A DNA stretch of 64,000 nt from Eleginops maclovinus. Taxonomy: Eukaryota; Chordata; Actinopteri; Perciformes; Eleginopidae. Shown here piece by piece: positions 1 to 12,702 of this stretch (positions are counted from its first letter, which is position 1; each line of letters starts with the position of its first letter). Under the pieces are notes generated by a model. It worked only from the letters and a program-made list of their open reading frames with translations. It made no database searches and was not told the DNA's origin. The stretch covers positions 9,968,512-10,032,511 of the forward strand of contig NC_086370.1 of the NCBI RefSeq assembly GCF_036324505.1, in the 5' to 3' direction. Position numbers and translations under genes: made by a program.

Positions 1-1688
1 GACCTCAAGAAGATTTGTAGGATTAGAGCTTGTAAGCCAGGCCAGCTCGATATATTGATCGCCCCTCACTGAGAGCTGCATTCAATTTCCCAACAATTAG
101 ATGCACCTGAAGGTTAATATGGTGCTTTGTTAATCTGTTTTGTTGTCTAAAACTAACTCTCTGCCTTAACTCGTTTGTTTTTTTACCCCCACTGCGTACG
201 CTGTTTCGCTAAAAGGGTCGAATCCTCAAGCAGGGGGCTTTCCATACTGGTTTCATACAGGTCGTTTAGTAATTAGTACTGCCTTGATATTAATGCATTA
301 GAAGAGGCTTTATATCACAGCCCCTGCTCGGTAAGTACTCTAGATCATTTCAAGGCAACATTACTGGTTTGAGTAAATCAGGTTAGTCCCCTGCTATGAC
401 CTTGTAACCACACTGCCTTCTCCCATGACCGCAGTATGTTTTTAATACTGTAGGTGTGCCTATTATACCCAGTAGCAATTTTGTTTCCATCCATCCCCTG
501 AAGGCTGATTGGACAACCTGTGGATGTTGCAGGATTTATGGCCGTGTGAGAATGAAATTTCTCTCATGGGATCTGGGGGGATATTTCTCTGGTGTGGTAT
601 ACATTGGATTCCCAGAAGTAAGAATGGCAGCAACATTACATGGCTGAAATGAAACCACCCATAACGTCATCAATTCTTATTCATAAGAAGCTATGACGTG
701 CCTCTCATTGGTTCCTGCATATGAATGCAGAGTGGAGGAGGGGGACACAATTTGCAAATCAAGTGCAACGGAGAATTAAGGGGTCAACAGAAATATAAAG
801 GGATGGTGTATCCGTGGATGTGTAGCTTACATGGCGTTATGCAAGGCTCCATGCGTCCATTTCTATACCACGACAGCCAGCCCAATGAATTCATACATCC
901 TAATCTGTGCTGAAAGTAAGCAGCAGAGAGAGGCTGCTACTGACCAACAAGGAAGGAGATTACCTACAGAGGCTTTTTGCTGCCGTTTGCTGTTTAAGGA
1001 GAAACTAATGGCAAAAACCTTCAATTAATGCCTTTCCAGGTGAAAATGGAAGATAATACTTGTAGTTACAAATGCTCTTTTCTATAATTCCTGCTCCAGA
1101 TGCATTATCGCCATAAAGCCAAGCAAACGTAACTTTCCCATCACAGAGCCCTTTTTCATCAAAGCTGATATTTCAAGCAGTTGGGACTATTAGAGTGAAA
1201 TAATTGGCTGTTTTAAAATCTCTTTTCTCCTTCTTGCACAGTGAAAGTGTTTCACATGGAAGCTTCACAGTGTCATCTAAGGCTTCTTAGCTGGCCCTAC
1301 ATGACGAAAAATAATGAAGAAATGACACACGATAGAAAATCTATTATAAAAAGGTACAGTATCAGATGTATCAACTTAAAAGCCTTGTTTTGCTACAGAG
1401 GTCACAGTTGAGCTGCTTACTTTGTACAGAAGGGACAGCGCTGCTTACTATCAGGGCTACTATTCATTATGTGTTACCCCCACCTCCAAAAACAGCATTA
1501 ACCTCCACTCAAATCAGCGTGAAGAGGTGCCAGTAAATCCAAATCACCATTCCCCTCTCCCTGCCAGTTTTTTAGTCCCTTTCACCTTCACCACCCTCCC
1601 CTCAGCACCCTCATATTGTCACCTCTGCTGCAGCTGATTCTGCAAAAATGAGAAATGAGATGGAGTGTGAGGGTTGTGATGGCTTTAC

Positions 1689-1793
<105 letters not shown>

Positions 1794-2542
1794 ACGTGTG
1801 CATGTGCTAGTAATCAATAATGTGTGTATTTTGCGGTAGATGTTACAAACTCAGATGTCACTAATCAGTTGATATTTCAATAAGATTGATGTTGCTGCTT
1901 TGCCATTTAAAGGACGCTGTCCAACCTGATGACTGATAATCTACGAGGACAAGATCCAATGAGTCATACGAAGAAGAGTAAATCTATATGCTCCCTGAAA
2001 GATACCGATTCCCACCATATCCTACCTTAGTTGATGTCACAATACCATTGTTGAAGGGGCACAGTGCATGTGGGCGGGTTCCTTTGGGTAAATACTGTAG
2101 CATATGTTAGTCTATGTGCATCAAGCTGGCAGTAAGCGCAAAGATAAATAAAGGCAAGCTCTCTAACAGTCACTGAAATGTACACACAGCTGAAACCCCT
2201 CTCCTCCAATTTGACTCTGCCCTGCTGAACTGCTAATTTAAACCATTAATTCAAACTCACACTGTTCTCAGGATCCTTCCATTTGATCTTCTCCTCACTC
2301 ACCCTCCTGCTTCCCCCCTGGTGGCGGATGGAGAAACGGTTGGGGGTGTTGGCTTAGTAATTGGAGAAACCTTCTGAAACATGCAGATGAAGCAGGGATG
2401 AGCAGGAGAGGAGCGAAAAGTGGAAAAGGAAAACGGACCAGATTCCTAATTACCCCCCCCCATTTCTTTTCTTGACGGAGTGAGAGTCATACGTTGGAGG
2501 CTGCTTCTACATCTCAAGCTGGCCTCGGCATAATTAGGCGCA

Positions 2543-2560
2543 GTGTTCAGGGCTGAACAC
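2543..2560. repeat. 18-base inverted repeat GTGTTCAG-GG-CTGAACAC
   Basis: Perfect 8-base arms with a 2-base centre. TGTTC half-sites recall steroid-receptor elements, but the spacing differs from the usual three bases. Confidence 0.6.
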
Positions 2561-5500
2561 GGATTGATGCTCACATAAAGGCCTGAGCGAGGAGGGGGTT
2601 CAGAGGGAAAGCTTGGGCTTTGATGAGGGGGTTAAGAGCACTGTCAGCAGATTCGCTGCTACACATGTAACAATGAAACACCCGTCAGATGACACGCAAG
2701 CTGCCTTACTTTAAACTTGGACACATCAGCGAGAAATGTGTACGCACATTTGCAGGATGTGCAGGATACGGTCTTAAATATCAATTGCATTTCCATAAAG
2801 AGTCTTCAAGATAATCAAAGGTCAGTCCTTTTTAAACGTGGGAAAGGAGACAGCCCTAAATAGCATATAGACATCTGAAATAATATTACTTGCGATGAAA
2901 GAGGGGCAATCTCAATGATGAGACACCCATTTCCTTTCAGCTGGTGAGAGGAGGATGAGATGTCTGCTTTTTTAATACACCTAACCGTGTCAGAGTCCCT
3001 GGTAGCACACGGCAGAGGCAGGCACATAAGGAAATATAGTGCAGTCAGCTGCACTTTTCAAATTACTGCACAGAAATTGTTGCTATTTGCACAAAGATAC
3101 AGTATGATGTGGATAAATATCACACTGCAGTGAGGTCATTGTGTCTCTGTGTGATGCTGTTGGTATGCATGTGTCAATGTGTACAAAGTGCATTTTTGAG
3201 TGAAAGTTTAATTCAGGGTGTACATTTATTTTGGCTAATGAGACAACTCGCATGTGATCACTGTTTCTGTAGTTCAGCGAGTTTGGAGAAGATGTCATTT
3301 TTCCCTGGATTCTGAATAAATATAGAGTTGCAAAATTGAATTGTGGGCCCAAATGAGTCATATAATTTGCTGCATATACATACTACTGGTGTTACTATAT
3401 TATTATTTTTATACCTTGACTTTCTTTGTCACATCATTCAGATTAGAAGGTGAGGGAAGCATTTCATTCGTCAGGAAAACATGTTTTTTAACTGTGCATA
3501 TGGCAACGAATGCTTTGACTTTGACTGGCTGGATGGATCCATTCGTGAAGACCATATTCCTATTAGGTGTGAAGTGTTCCCGAAAATGAAATTGTATTAT
3601 AGATGACCTCTGAGGGAGACGTAAGCTTCAATCCAAAGTCCTTCTCTCATGATATTGTATGGCATAGAAGAAACAGCTCTATTTTCCCTAAGGTGACAGA
3701 ACTCTTTTTCCTGCCCTATTTTTATCATAATGTCTGTTTCAAAGTCTATTATTCTACAAATGTTTTGACAGACATATTCTGGTTTATTTTTCTCGAGGCA
3801 ATTTCATCTTTAGCAAATGAACACACCTCTTTGCAAAAGCTAATTCCCACTGAAATGATGAGAGCAGAAACTGTGGAGCATTCTTCACATGGTTAAGCCA
3901 CCAACCACAGATAAAAGAGGCTCAGCGCTACCCCTTTTGCAGGATGCCAGGCTGCTCTTATCGCCCCAACACGAGGCCATAGAGGGGCTAATAGGATTGT
4001 GACTCACATAGAAAGTGCCGTGCTCACCAAGCAGGGGAGGGCTAAGGCACGAGTGTGGAGCGCCTGTGCGGCTGTCCAGCTTCATGAAAGTAGGGGAGCG
4101 GGCGGGGAGGATGTGTTCCCCTCGCTTCATAAATAACCCTGCTAAATTGCAGGCTTTGGAGGGTCAGTGGGACATTGGTCTGCCAGTGTATATCTGGAGG
4201 CCTGAAAATAACCTGTAATCCTGCAGCCCAGAAAACGAAAAGCGCAGCACTTACGGCAAAATGTCTGTTCTGCAGAATGGAAGCTTGAGTGTTTATGAGT
4301 TAGGGAAGAGAGAGAGAGGCAGAGAAAGGAAGAAGAGACAGTGGGAGGGAGTCGGGATGATTTTATAGTTTGCAGTCGGTGTCTGAGTGGTAGACTCTTT
4401 CATTGGCTGGCTGAATCCCAGCAGCAGCACAGCATTCACTTTGTACACGAAGGAGGAAGATGAAAGCACCACCGGGTCAAAAAGGGATGGGTTGGGGGGA
4501 GCTTTATTTGACAGACAACCGGATCACTTTGGTTTCGGATGCCAGCTGGGTGTGACTGCTGCCATTCAGTGAGAACTCTTGGAGTTAAGTAAGCGTTTAA
4601 AGATTAAATACTGACTTTAGACATTGCATTGATTCTGTGAGATGATTTAGAAAATCCCAGGGCACCAAAGTGAGATTTCCGTTTGCCACTCCACAGCGCT
4701 TAAGGCAAAACTATTTAACCTGTCGGCTGTTAGGTGATCGGCCGTGTGTTTGAGTAACATCAGCGCCCCAGTGCTCATGGGTAGGGCAGTAAAAGGCACT
4801 ACAGGCGGTGACTGAGATGTCCATGCTGGGTGTTTTGATAGGATATAAGTGGCCTGAGGTGGTGAGTAGTGGATGGAGGGCTATAGTAAAGATTTAGGGT
4901 TATTATTGAGAGGCAGCATGGTGTAGCACTCCAAGATGCATGCAGGCATGGGCTGGATATCTGATTCAGATGGGTGAGATAGCAGCCCCCTGCCTCCAGG
5001 ACTTATTACTTTATCTAGAGGACCATTCAACAGACAGCATAAATCACGGTAAGAAATATGACCTACACGAAATAAAAGCTGCGACACATAGAATTTGTAA
5101 CAGAATTTCTGCAAAGAAATGCTGATGATGAGATAGTAATGATTGAAAATATATGGTAATATTACAAACATAGAGTAGATATAGGCACACGTGCAAGTGG
5201 CTTCTCTTCTGAATGACATATTATGCCATGAGCTGTTGCTATGCCTGTCTTATCCAGTTAGTGTGATGTCCACTTTACTGCTAACATCCACTTTTGTTTT
5301 TTGGATGAAAGTACAACTACATCACCCTCACAGCAGGAAACAGGATTTGGAAATGCAGAGGGGGAAAGATAAAGACTTTATCAATGCTCGCTTATGAGTT
5401 CAACAGTTTGTTGCCTCAGGTTTGCAGAGCTGCAGAAACAGCTGGAAGCCTCAGCCGAGATAAATCTTGGAAAAAAAACTGTTGGTTCATATTAGAGATA

Positions 5501-5789
5501 TTGTCCTGTCATTGATCATCATATTCTTTGTGCAGATTTTGTTTACTAAGGAACAAAATGTTCAACAAAAGGGCATCTGGGATCCAGTGATGCAAGTAAA
5601 GGTCCTACCACATACTTGTGGTACTGTTTGTTTACATCTTAAATCCAGAATATCATAAAATTCAGGTTCAAAAATCAATAGTTTGAATATGGAAAATAAT
5701 CAGCAACTCATACATATCTACAATCATGAACATTTTAAACATTATTTAAGAAGAAAAATCTCCATCATTGGGTTTGATCAGCATTTGGA

Positions 5790-5998
5790 TCTGTGTCTCC
5801 GATACTGAACACCTTGTATGTGACATTTGTGTGGGGGTGTGAGAATGAGCATTTGATTATATGATGAGCAGTTTGGCACCTTGAATGGCAGCTCTGCAAT
5901 TAGTGAATGAGTGTCTGTGAATGTTGACATGTAATGTAAAGCGGTTTGAGCGGTCGGAAGACTAAAAAAGGTGTTATACAAGTCCATTTATCATCTTC
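5790..5998 (+). mobile_element. Retrotransposon 3' tail (L2-like LINE or dependent SINE)
   Basis: The stretch ggcagctctgcaattagtga, then gtaaagcggtttgagcggtc, then ggaagactaaaaaaggtgtt, then acaagtccatttatcat, follows the order of a dispersed 3' tail very common in teleost genomes (AAGCGCTTTGAGTGGTC... then CCATTTACC). Only the tail is present; no reverse transcriptase coding sequence precedes it. The left limit is approximate. Confidence 0.6.
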
Positions 5999-8175
5999 CA
6001 AAATCAGTTTTTCCATCTAATTCAAGACCTACTGCTGTGCAAATTACAATTTAAGTGGCAATTATATATGTAATGTGTATCACACCGACATGATGGAATT
6101 CCATTTTTCATAATTCAAAAGCCAACAACATTGTAATAACAAACCAGAGCTGAGCATGAGGTATAATCAATCTAAAAAATGCACATGCATGAAATTATGG
6201 CAGAATTTGTGGTAGAACAAGATTGTAGGCCAATGTCACATGTGTCACAGAGGACACGGCTTGTGTTTTCCCTGCGTTTGCTGTAGTCTAATTTATTTCT
6301 TGACAGGCTTGATGAGATAAAGTGACGAGAGGGAGGAGATGGCTGTCAGGAGGAGACGGGGTCTTTGTTCTGGCTGCCTCTTGGTCGCTATCAGGGCTTC
6401 TGATCTAGCGAGAGCATGTCTGCCACACAGCGAGGGTCAATAGCCCTCACAATGCAACAAAACCTGTTATTGTTCTGTGACTGACACTGATCCACCACAC
6501 ATATAGGTGCTATTAAGTGTATACATGTCTAATGGGGAAAAAAGCTTTTGATTTCTGGCGATAATTGAACAAATGTATAATAAAAAATCAGCAATCAGAA
6601 ATGCATTATATATATCAGGTAAACTGGTAGATAGTTATCCATGGAATGGTGGAATAGGTAATAATAAAAGATGTGAGCCTTGGGGACATTGAGTCAGACG
6701 CAGCCAAAGAGATTACAATGATCATTGTTATCTACACACTGGATGCATAAAGATAGACAAGCTTTCTGTTTATTATTTTCCATATCAAGTCTGCACTGCT
6801 CCTGGTTAAATGTATATATTCATACAATTACAAGTAAGCTTACAAAACCAAAATGTGTTTGTTTAAATGTATATAATTAAATAAGCTGTTGTGTGATAGC
6901 TACTATCACATACCGCATTTTAATATTCAAATGTGCAACATCTGTAAGAAGTTTAATATATGAAATTTCCATTTGTAAATGATCCGTCTCTTTTTGGAAC
7001 ATTGTGCATGTGTTGACAGTGACTTGACAAGCTGAAGATTTTTTTGTTATCGAAGAACTCTTTCTTCGCACAAAGATTTTTCCTTCTCTGTTATTATGTA
7101 TGTATGAATTCTGCCTTTTGATTTATGTCACATGACCTACTTGTCACATGAAAGGCCGTTATGTCTTCCACTTCTAAAGTGTCTATAGTGTCGGAATGAT
7201 CCACTGGTTTGGTCCATATGGGTTACAGTGTGACTTTGATCAATCAGATACTTCCTCTTCATAGTGACGTTTCTCTCGATATACTGCATCTTGTAATATT
7301 CTCCTCTTCCTCCTTCTGGTGTTCTTTTTTTGGTCTGTCCCTCTGTTTCTCTTTTATCTCTTGTGTGCTGAAAGTAGACATACTGTACTTTGTCACTGGG
7401 TGAGCTTATGCTTCAAGACACACAATCCTGTTAGGATTTGGCACAGCTACGTCCATTTGATGCCAGTCAAAATATAACAGTCTGTTCACTGATATAATGA
7501 GCAATCCACATAATGTAGCCCATAATGAGGCTTGTTTATATGTCTACCTGGTGTGGTATGTATTGGAACAATGCGACAATGGATAAGCACCCAAAATCTG
7601 TTCACTTTGTTAAACAGTTTTGTGTGTACGCGTGTGTAACTGTCGTCTGTGTATGTGCACGGTATAACGGTTTGAACCTCAGCTGCAAGACACGGATGCT
7701 GTTGTGTCAAAGTTAGGGTCTTTCTTAATACGAGCCAACAGTCTGATCAGCATTCAGCAGGTGTTCTGCGTAGAAGAGACTGACGTCTGCTTGGGACCAT
7801 CCATCAGAGCTAAATGGCAGATGGTCCTCTCTGTGGCCAGGCAGGAAGCACACTAACACAATCGCTGCAGGAACACAGGGAGCACTCTACCTGCTGATAA
7901 TCCACTTACACACAGACAAAGCTGCTTTAATCTGCCTGCTCCTTCCATGCACAACCCCTCGCCACACGACAAGGCCAGGCTGCATGCTGGAGAATCCTCA
8001 TTGATCCATTGCACATATGTAACACAGGCTGAGCACTGACAGGTTATAGTGAATCCCTAACCACTGCCATATGTGACATGATCACAGACAATGAAGAACA
8101 AATTCATGAATAAACCGCAAACTGCACAATATATTTCCCTTTTACAAATATGTTTCTGCAAATTCTTAGCTCACA

Positions 8176-9373
8176 TAATTTTTATGGTAGGTTTATTTTA
8201 ACAGTGACAGACAGAATATCAAAAAGAAAACCCAGAAATGTACATTAAAAAAAGACATAAATTGATTTGCATTTCATTGGGGGAAAAAAGTATTTGATCC
8301 CCTTGCAACCAACAAGAATTCTGGCTCCCAAGGACCGGATAAATAAGTCCTCTCACTTTAAGAAAGTACTCCTAATATCAACTCGTTACCTGGATAAAAG
8401 ACACCTGTCCACAGTCAATAAATCAGATTACAATTTCTCCACCAAGGGCAAAACCAAAGACAGGTCTTGTGATCATGGTAGAACTAATGTCTAAGGAATT
8501 CCGGGACAAGATGGTAGACTGGCACAACGCTGGAATAGGCTACAAGACCACCAGCAAGCAGCTTGGTGAGGAAGAGACAACTGGTTTGATTATTAGAAGA
8601 TGGAAGAAGCACAAAATGACCATCAATCACCCTCAATCTGGGGCTCCACGATCGAAGATCTCACCTCTTGGGGCATCAGTGATCATGAGATAGGTGAGGG
8701 GTCAGCCAAGAACTACACAGGAGGGACCTGTTAATGATCTGAAGGCAGCTGGGACCACAATCACCAAGAAAACTATTGGTAACACACTGCGCCGTAATGG
8801 ATTCAAATCCTGCAGCGCCCGCACGGGTCCCCTGCTCAAGAAGGCACATGTACAGGCCATCTGAAGTCTGCCAGTGAACCTCTGAATGATTCAGAGAAGG
8901 CTTATGAGAAAGTGATGTGGTGAGATGAGACCAAAATCAAGATCTTAGGCATCAACTCGACATGTCATGTTCGGAGGAAGAGATATGCTGACTATTACCC
9001 AAAGAACACCATCCCCAGCGTCAAGCATAGAGGTGGAAACATGATGCTTTGGGGGGGTGTTTCTCTGCTAAGGGGACAGGACGATTCACTGCATCGAGGG
9101 GAGGATGGAGGGGGCCATGTATCGTAAAATATTGGCTGATAACCTCCTTCCCCTAAGGCATGTTTTGCAAGGGGATCAAATACTTATTTCCTCCAATTAA
9201 ATGCATATTAATTTATATATTTTCTTTAATGTAAATTTCTGGATTTTTTTTGTTGATATTCTGTGTCTCACTGTTAAAGTAAACCTACCATAAACATTAC
9301 AGACTGTTCATTTCTTTGTAAGTGGGTAAACTGACTAAATTGGCAGGGGATCAAATACGTATTTCCTCCACTG
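8176..9373 (+). mobile_element. Decayed, internally deleted Tc1-like transposon
   Basis: A different Tc1-like family from the copy at 24.9 kb. The right inverted repeat (9172-9373) ends ATTTCCTCCACTG before TA (9374-9375) and contains two GGGGATCAAATAC-type direct repeats. The left repeat starts only at tttttatggtaggttta (about 8176), so roughly its outer 100 bases, including the terminal direct repeat, are absent. The transposase region breaks off at ataacctccttcccc and joins straight to the right repeat, so the catalytic half is missing. Confidence 0.88.
8474..9160 (+). pseudogene. Tc1-like transposase remnant, N-terminal part
   Basis: [40 protein letters not shown] and [12 protein letters not shown] identify the paired-like helix-turn-helix half of a Tc1 transposase. 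A TAG stop follows at 8691-8693. Degraded sequence continues through fragments recognisable in shifting frames (TLRRNGFKSCSA, DETKI, PKNTIPSVKH, MYRKILADNLLP). The DPKHT and NPIE catalytic blocks are gone. Confidence 0.88.
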
Positions 9374-9375
9374 TA

Positions 9376-11481
9376 TATCTGCCCTTTGATTTAGATTCAC
9401 TGGCATGAACATCTGGCTAATCATTTCTAATCCTAATCAGACAAACAAACCAATCCAAGAACATTACCTCCTTGGTGGAGGTTATAACAAGCCTGCAGCT
9501 TTGTAGGACAACTTCTGAAATTATCCTTAAGGTATGAAACGTATACAAAATACAGAACCATAAATACTTCTGATTTATGTGTTCCCTGGACTTACTGTAT
9601 GCTTATATTGAAACCGAACAAGGGGCTGGACTGCAAGGGGCATAAGGCCAGGATCTGGAAGTCCCACAGGGAGTCATTAGATCAGAAGATGTTTGATTGA
9701 GATCTTTTGCCAGGTTGTTCCCCCTGATTGGGCTCCATTAAACAACACAGACTTATTGAGGCTGCTCTGGAGCATGGTATGTTTGTTATTCTGGCATCAG
9801 AAAGGTCTGCTGTGCCGAAACTCTGCCCAGATCAAAAGGGATTTATAGCAGGTCTCACCATTTCTGTATCCTGGGGTGCAGAGCTGCTCTCGCCTATGAA
9901 CTCATCTGTTTAACAGTTTGAATAACGAGTTGTCCTCTTTTTCAAGGCATGAGCACTGGAGCTCTGCAGGGAGGAGGTGTCAAAGCGGAATAAAAGGGAG
10001 AGAAGGAATGAACAATTAGTGTGGAGTGGTGGAACAGTTCCACGACGAGGCAGAGGCGAAGGGGGGAAAGGAGCCATGAAAGAGGCCAGGTGCGATATCG
10101 CATCCTTCCTGTCAGAGAGCTTAAAAGGAGAGCAGAGGAAGAGCGTTTAGCTCCAAGGGACGCATGTGGAATGCTGACCACAGGTTTGAAGAATCGACTA
10201 TTCAGAGTGCGTGTCTTCCTTGTGCCCTATCGGGTCGGGGAGGTATCTGCCAAGTAAAAACGGTTGCCAATGTTTTCTGAGGTGCTCCGAATACCGACAA
10301 GTAAAATCTGGTCTGGAGGATGAGAGCTGACCTTGATCACAGCAACTGTGATACTCAGCTGAGAAATCATCACAAGAAGGATGTGCCACAGTTTATATTA
10401 TAAAAAGATAAATTATAAAAACAAATTTCAGGAAATAAATATTCATGACTTCTTTACATTATAGATCTTTTTCAACACTCATCTCTCCACAATGCTTTTC
10501 TCTGTGCAACCACTACTGCTTTATTTGCACTGTATTTTATTAAAAAATCAATTCAAATGACATTTCTAATATGTCAGCAAATATGCTGCTGTTGTTTGCA
10601 TGCTACTCACTTGACAGGGAATTATAAGCACTGATTCATTCTATTACTGTACATCTCTGTTTATGATTCCTGCAAAGCCTGACATCCAGTTCAGCCTTCC
10701 AATGCAAGATCTACCTTTAACATTTTATACCAATACAAATGAAAGTATTGCCTAAATATTAAATCATGTATTTAAAAAGGGTCAAAATAGGGAAATGAAA
10801 TGAAAGAGCACTTTGACTGTTGAGCAGGCAGCCTGGAGAAAAACATTCATTAGAACATTTCACACAAAGACTGTACCCCCATTGCAGTATGGTAAATCCC
10901 TTCTATTCACGGCAACAGCCATGAGTCCAAGAAAAGGCTAACGCAAAATGTTTCTTTTATTTCTGATTGCCAGCTCCTTTGATTGGCTTTAAGTGCTACA
11001 CAATCTCCTTTCACTGGTGTTTATGGGAACTTGTCAGACTGGTTAATTGGTTCTTTTGGTAGACTTTTCATGAAAGGGTTTCCAGTTTCTTATAAGGGCA
11101 GCAGGTGTCGAAAAAACCACACTGCAGCCCCTTAATGCTAGGAGCCCCGCATCCAAATTACACTCATTAAGACCATTCAGAAATAAGGACACTTACATAA
11201 GTATGTGCTATAAAAGACTCGTTTAAGACATATTTAAAAAGACCAGCTCAAACGTGATGCCACAATAGATTAGTTCATTAATTAATTGTACTCCCAACTT
11301 AACTTGTCCCTTGTATGACAAAGGGAACTGTGGCGTGTGGGTGGCCAAGCAGTCAGAGACGAAGATCCAATTATTTGACTGTGTTACTGCAAAGAGCCAC
11401 ATCATACATACATGCTGGATGTATATCCCCCCCACTTCTCTCTTGCCCTCTCTCTTTTGCTCTCACCCATTCTGTGTGCTC
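9376..11481. other. Gene desert block 2
   Basis: AT-rich sequence without recognisable genes or complete repeats. An arginine-rich frame near 10021-10257 has no similarity I can name. Confidence 0.7.
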
Positions 11482-11816
11482 CAGGGGCATAGCTAGGTTT
11501 TCAAGTTTGGGTGGGGTGGACTTCACATCCTCTAAGGGGGTCCGGGCGCTGCTTACCCGGGCAGATTTTTAAAAACATTTTAAAGTGAATAACATGCATC
11601 CGTTGCACTTTGAGAGCAAAATTAAGAGGCTACATCTAATATAACTGTGTGGTCTTGGTAAGGGGAGGGGGCACAACTCTCAACACAAATATGAGAAATA
11701 AAAAATAAAATAAAAATATTTTTTTTCTTTTCAATTCCAAAATGTTCATTTGGGAGGGCTTTAAACATTTGAGGTGGGCTGAAGTCCATCTAAAATAGGC
11801 CTAGCTATGCGCTCCC
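11482..11816. mobile_element. MITE-like non-autonomous DNA transposon
   Basis: The left end caggggcatagctaggtttt and right end aggcctagctatgcgc are imperfect inverted repeats sharing GCATAGCTAGG. A second inverted pair, GTGGACTTCA on the left and TGAAGTCCAT on the right, lies inside. Flanking GTGCTCC and GCGCTCC may be a one-mismatch target duplication. The interior is AT-rich without a reading frame. Probably a hAT-type MITE. Confidence 0.6.
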
Positions 11817-12419
11817 TCATTCTATTCCTCTGTGCCCATCTCTATCTCTCACACTGAAAATCTAAAGACACACATACCTCTGCTCAGCCGGATTTCTTGT
11901 AAATGTCACACACTATGATATTGACAGAAATCAGTATTAAGACCAGAAGCAAGTTATTGTCAGCCATACACTCTCACTTAATCATGTGAAAACTCCGTAT
12001 TTTATGTTACTATGCATGTTGCTTCTTTGAACTAAATTGGTATTCATTGCCTTGAACAATCATTTACAAATCTGGCTTGTAAAGAATATTTGGCTAATAT
12101 GGTTCAAATACTGCTTCATGACAAAAATAAATGAAGTGAATTTTAGTTAATTATCCTCGCATGATAACTATCTGAACTTTTACCTGTGACTGGCAGAAGC
12201 TCTGCTGACAGAGATGCACTTTCTCTCTTATTTATTTCGTTACCGCGGTTCAGCAACTCGGGAGTCCTTCTGTGTCGGTGGCCAGCTTTCCACGAGCAGG
12301 CCCTCTCACACACAACTACAACTGCAAAGTGTGACCGTTTTGATTTGACAACTTTATATTGAGGTATTATAGTTTTATCTGAGTTTTATTTTCCCCGTTC
12401 AGAAGCAGATCTCCCCCTT

Positions 12420-12694
12420 CACTGTCACATCGCGAGTGCAGTAAAGCCCACCTCCGGTACTGCAGGATCTGCATTCTGATTGGCTAAATCAGTGTCGGAA
12501 ACTCTGTGTAACAATTGGCCTGGAACTTGTGTGTTGTTGATCCTTTGTGAACTTGGATACATATAAGCAAAAAAAAAAAAAAAAAACAGACACACAATTA
12601 AATTCACAATCACAATTCGATATGAACTGAAGAGCCGCATGAGACTGGGCAAAGAGCCGCATGTGACTCGAGAGTCGCGGGTTAGCCACCCCTG
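12420..12694. mobile_element. hAT-like element, right end only (left limit uncertain)
   Basis: The end GGTTAGCCACCCCTG, preceded inward by two GAGCCGCATG repeats and a GAGTCGCG box, has the form of a hAT terminus (CAGGGGTGG on the other strand). A run of A lies at about 12570-12587. I could not find the partner end or an 8-bp duplication of CCATAGGA, so the left limit is a guess. Confidence 0.4.
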
Positions 12695-12702
12695 CCATAG
12701 GA

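Noticed and set aside
214..225. gggtcgaatcct, resembling a tRNA B box
   Set aside because: It lacks a proper GGTTCRANNCC match, and there is no A box or acceptor stem at the right spacing.
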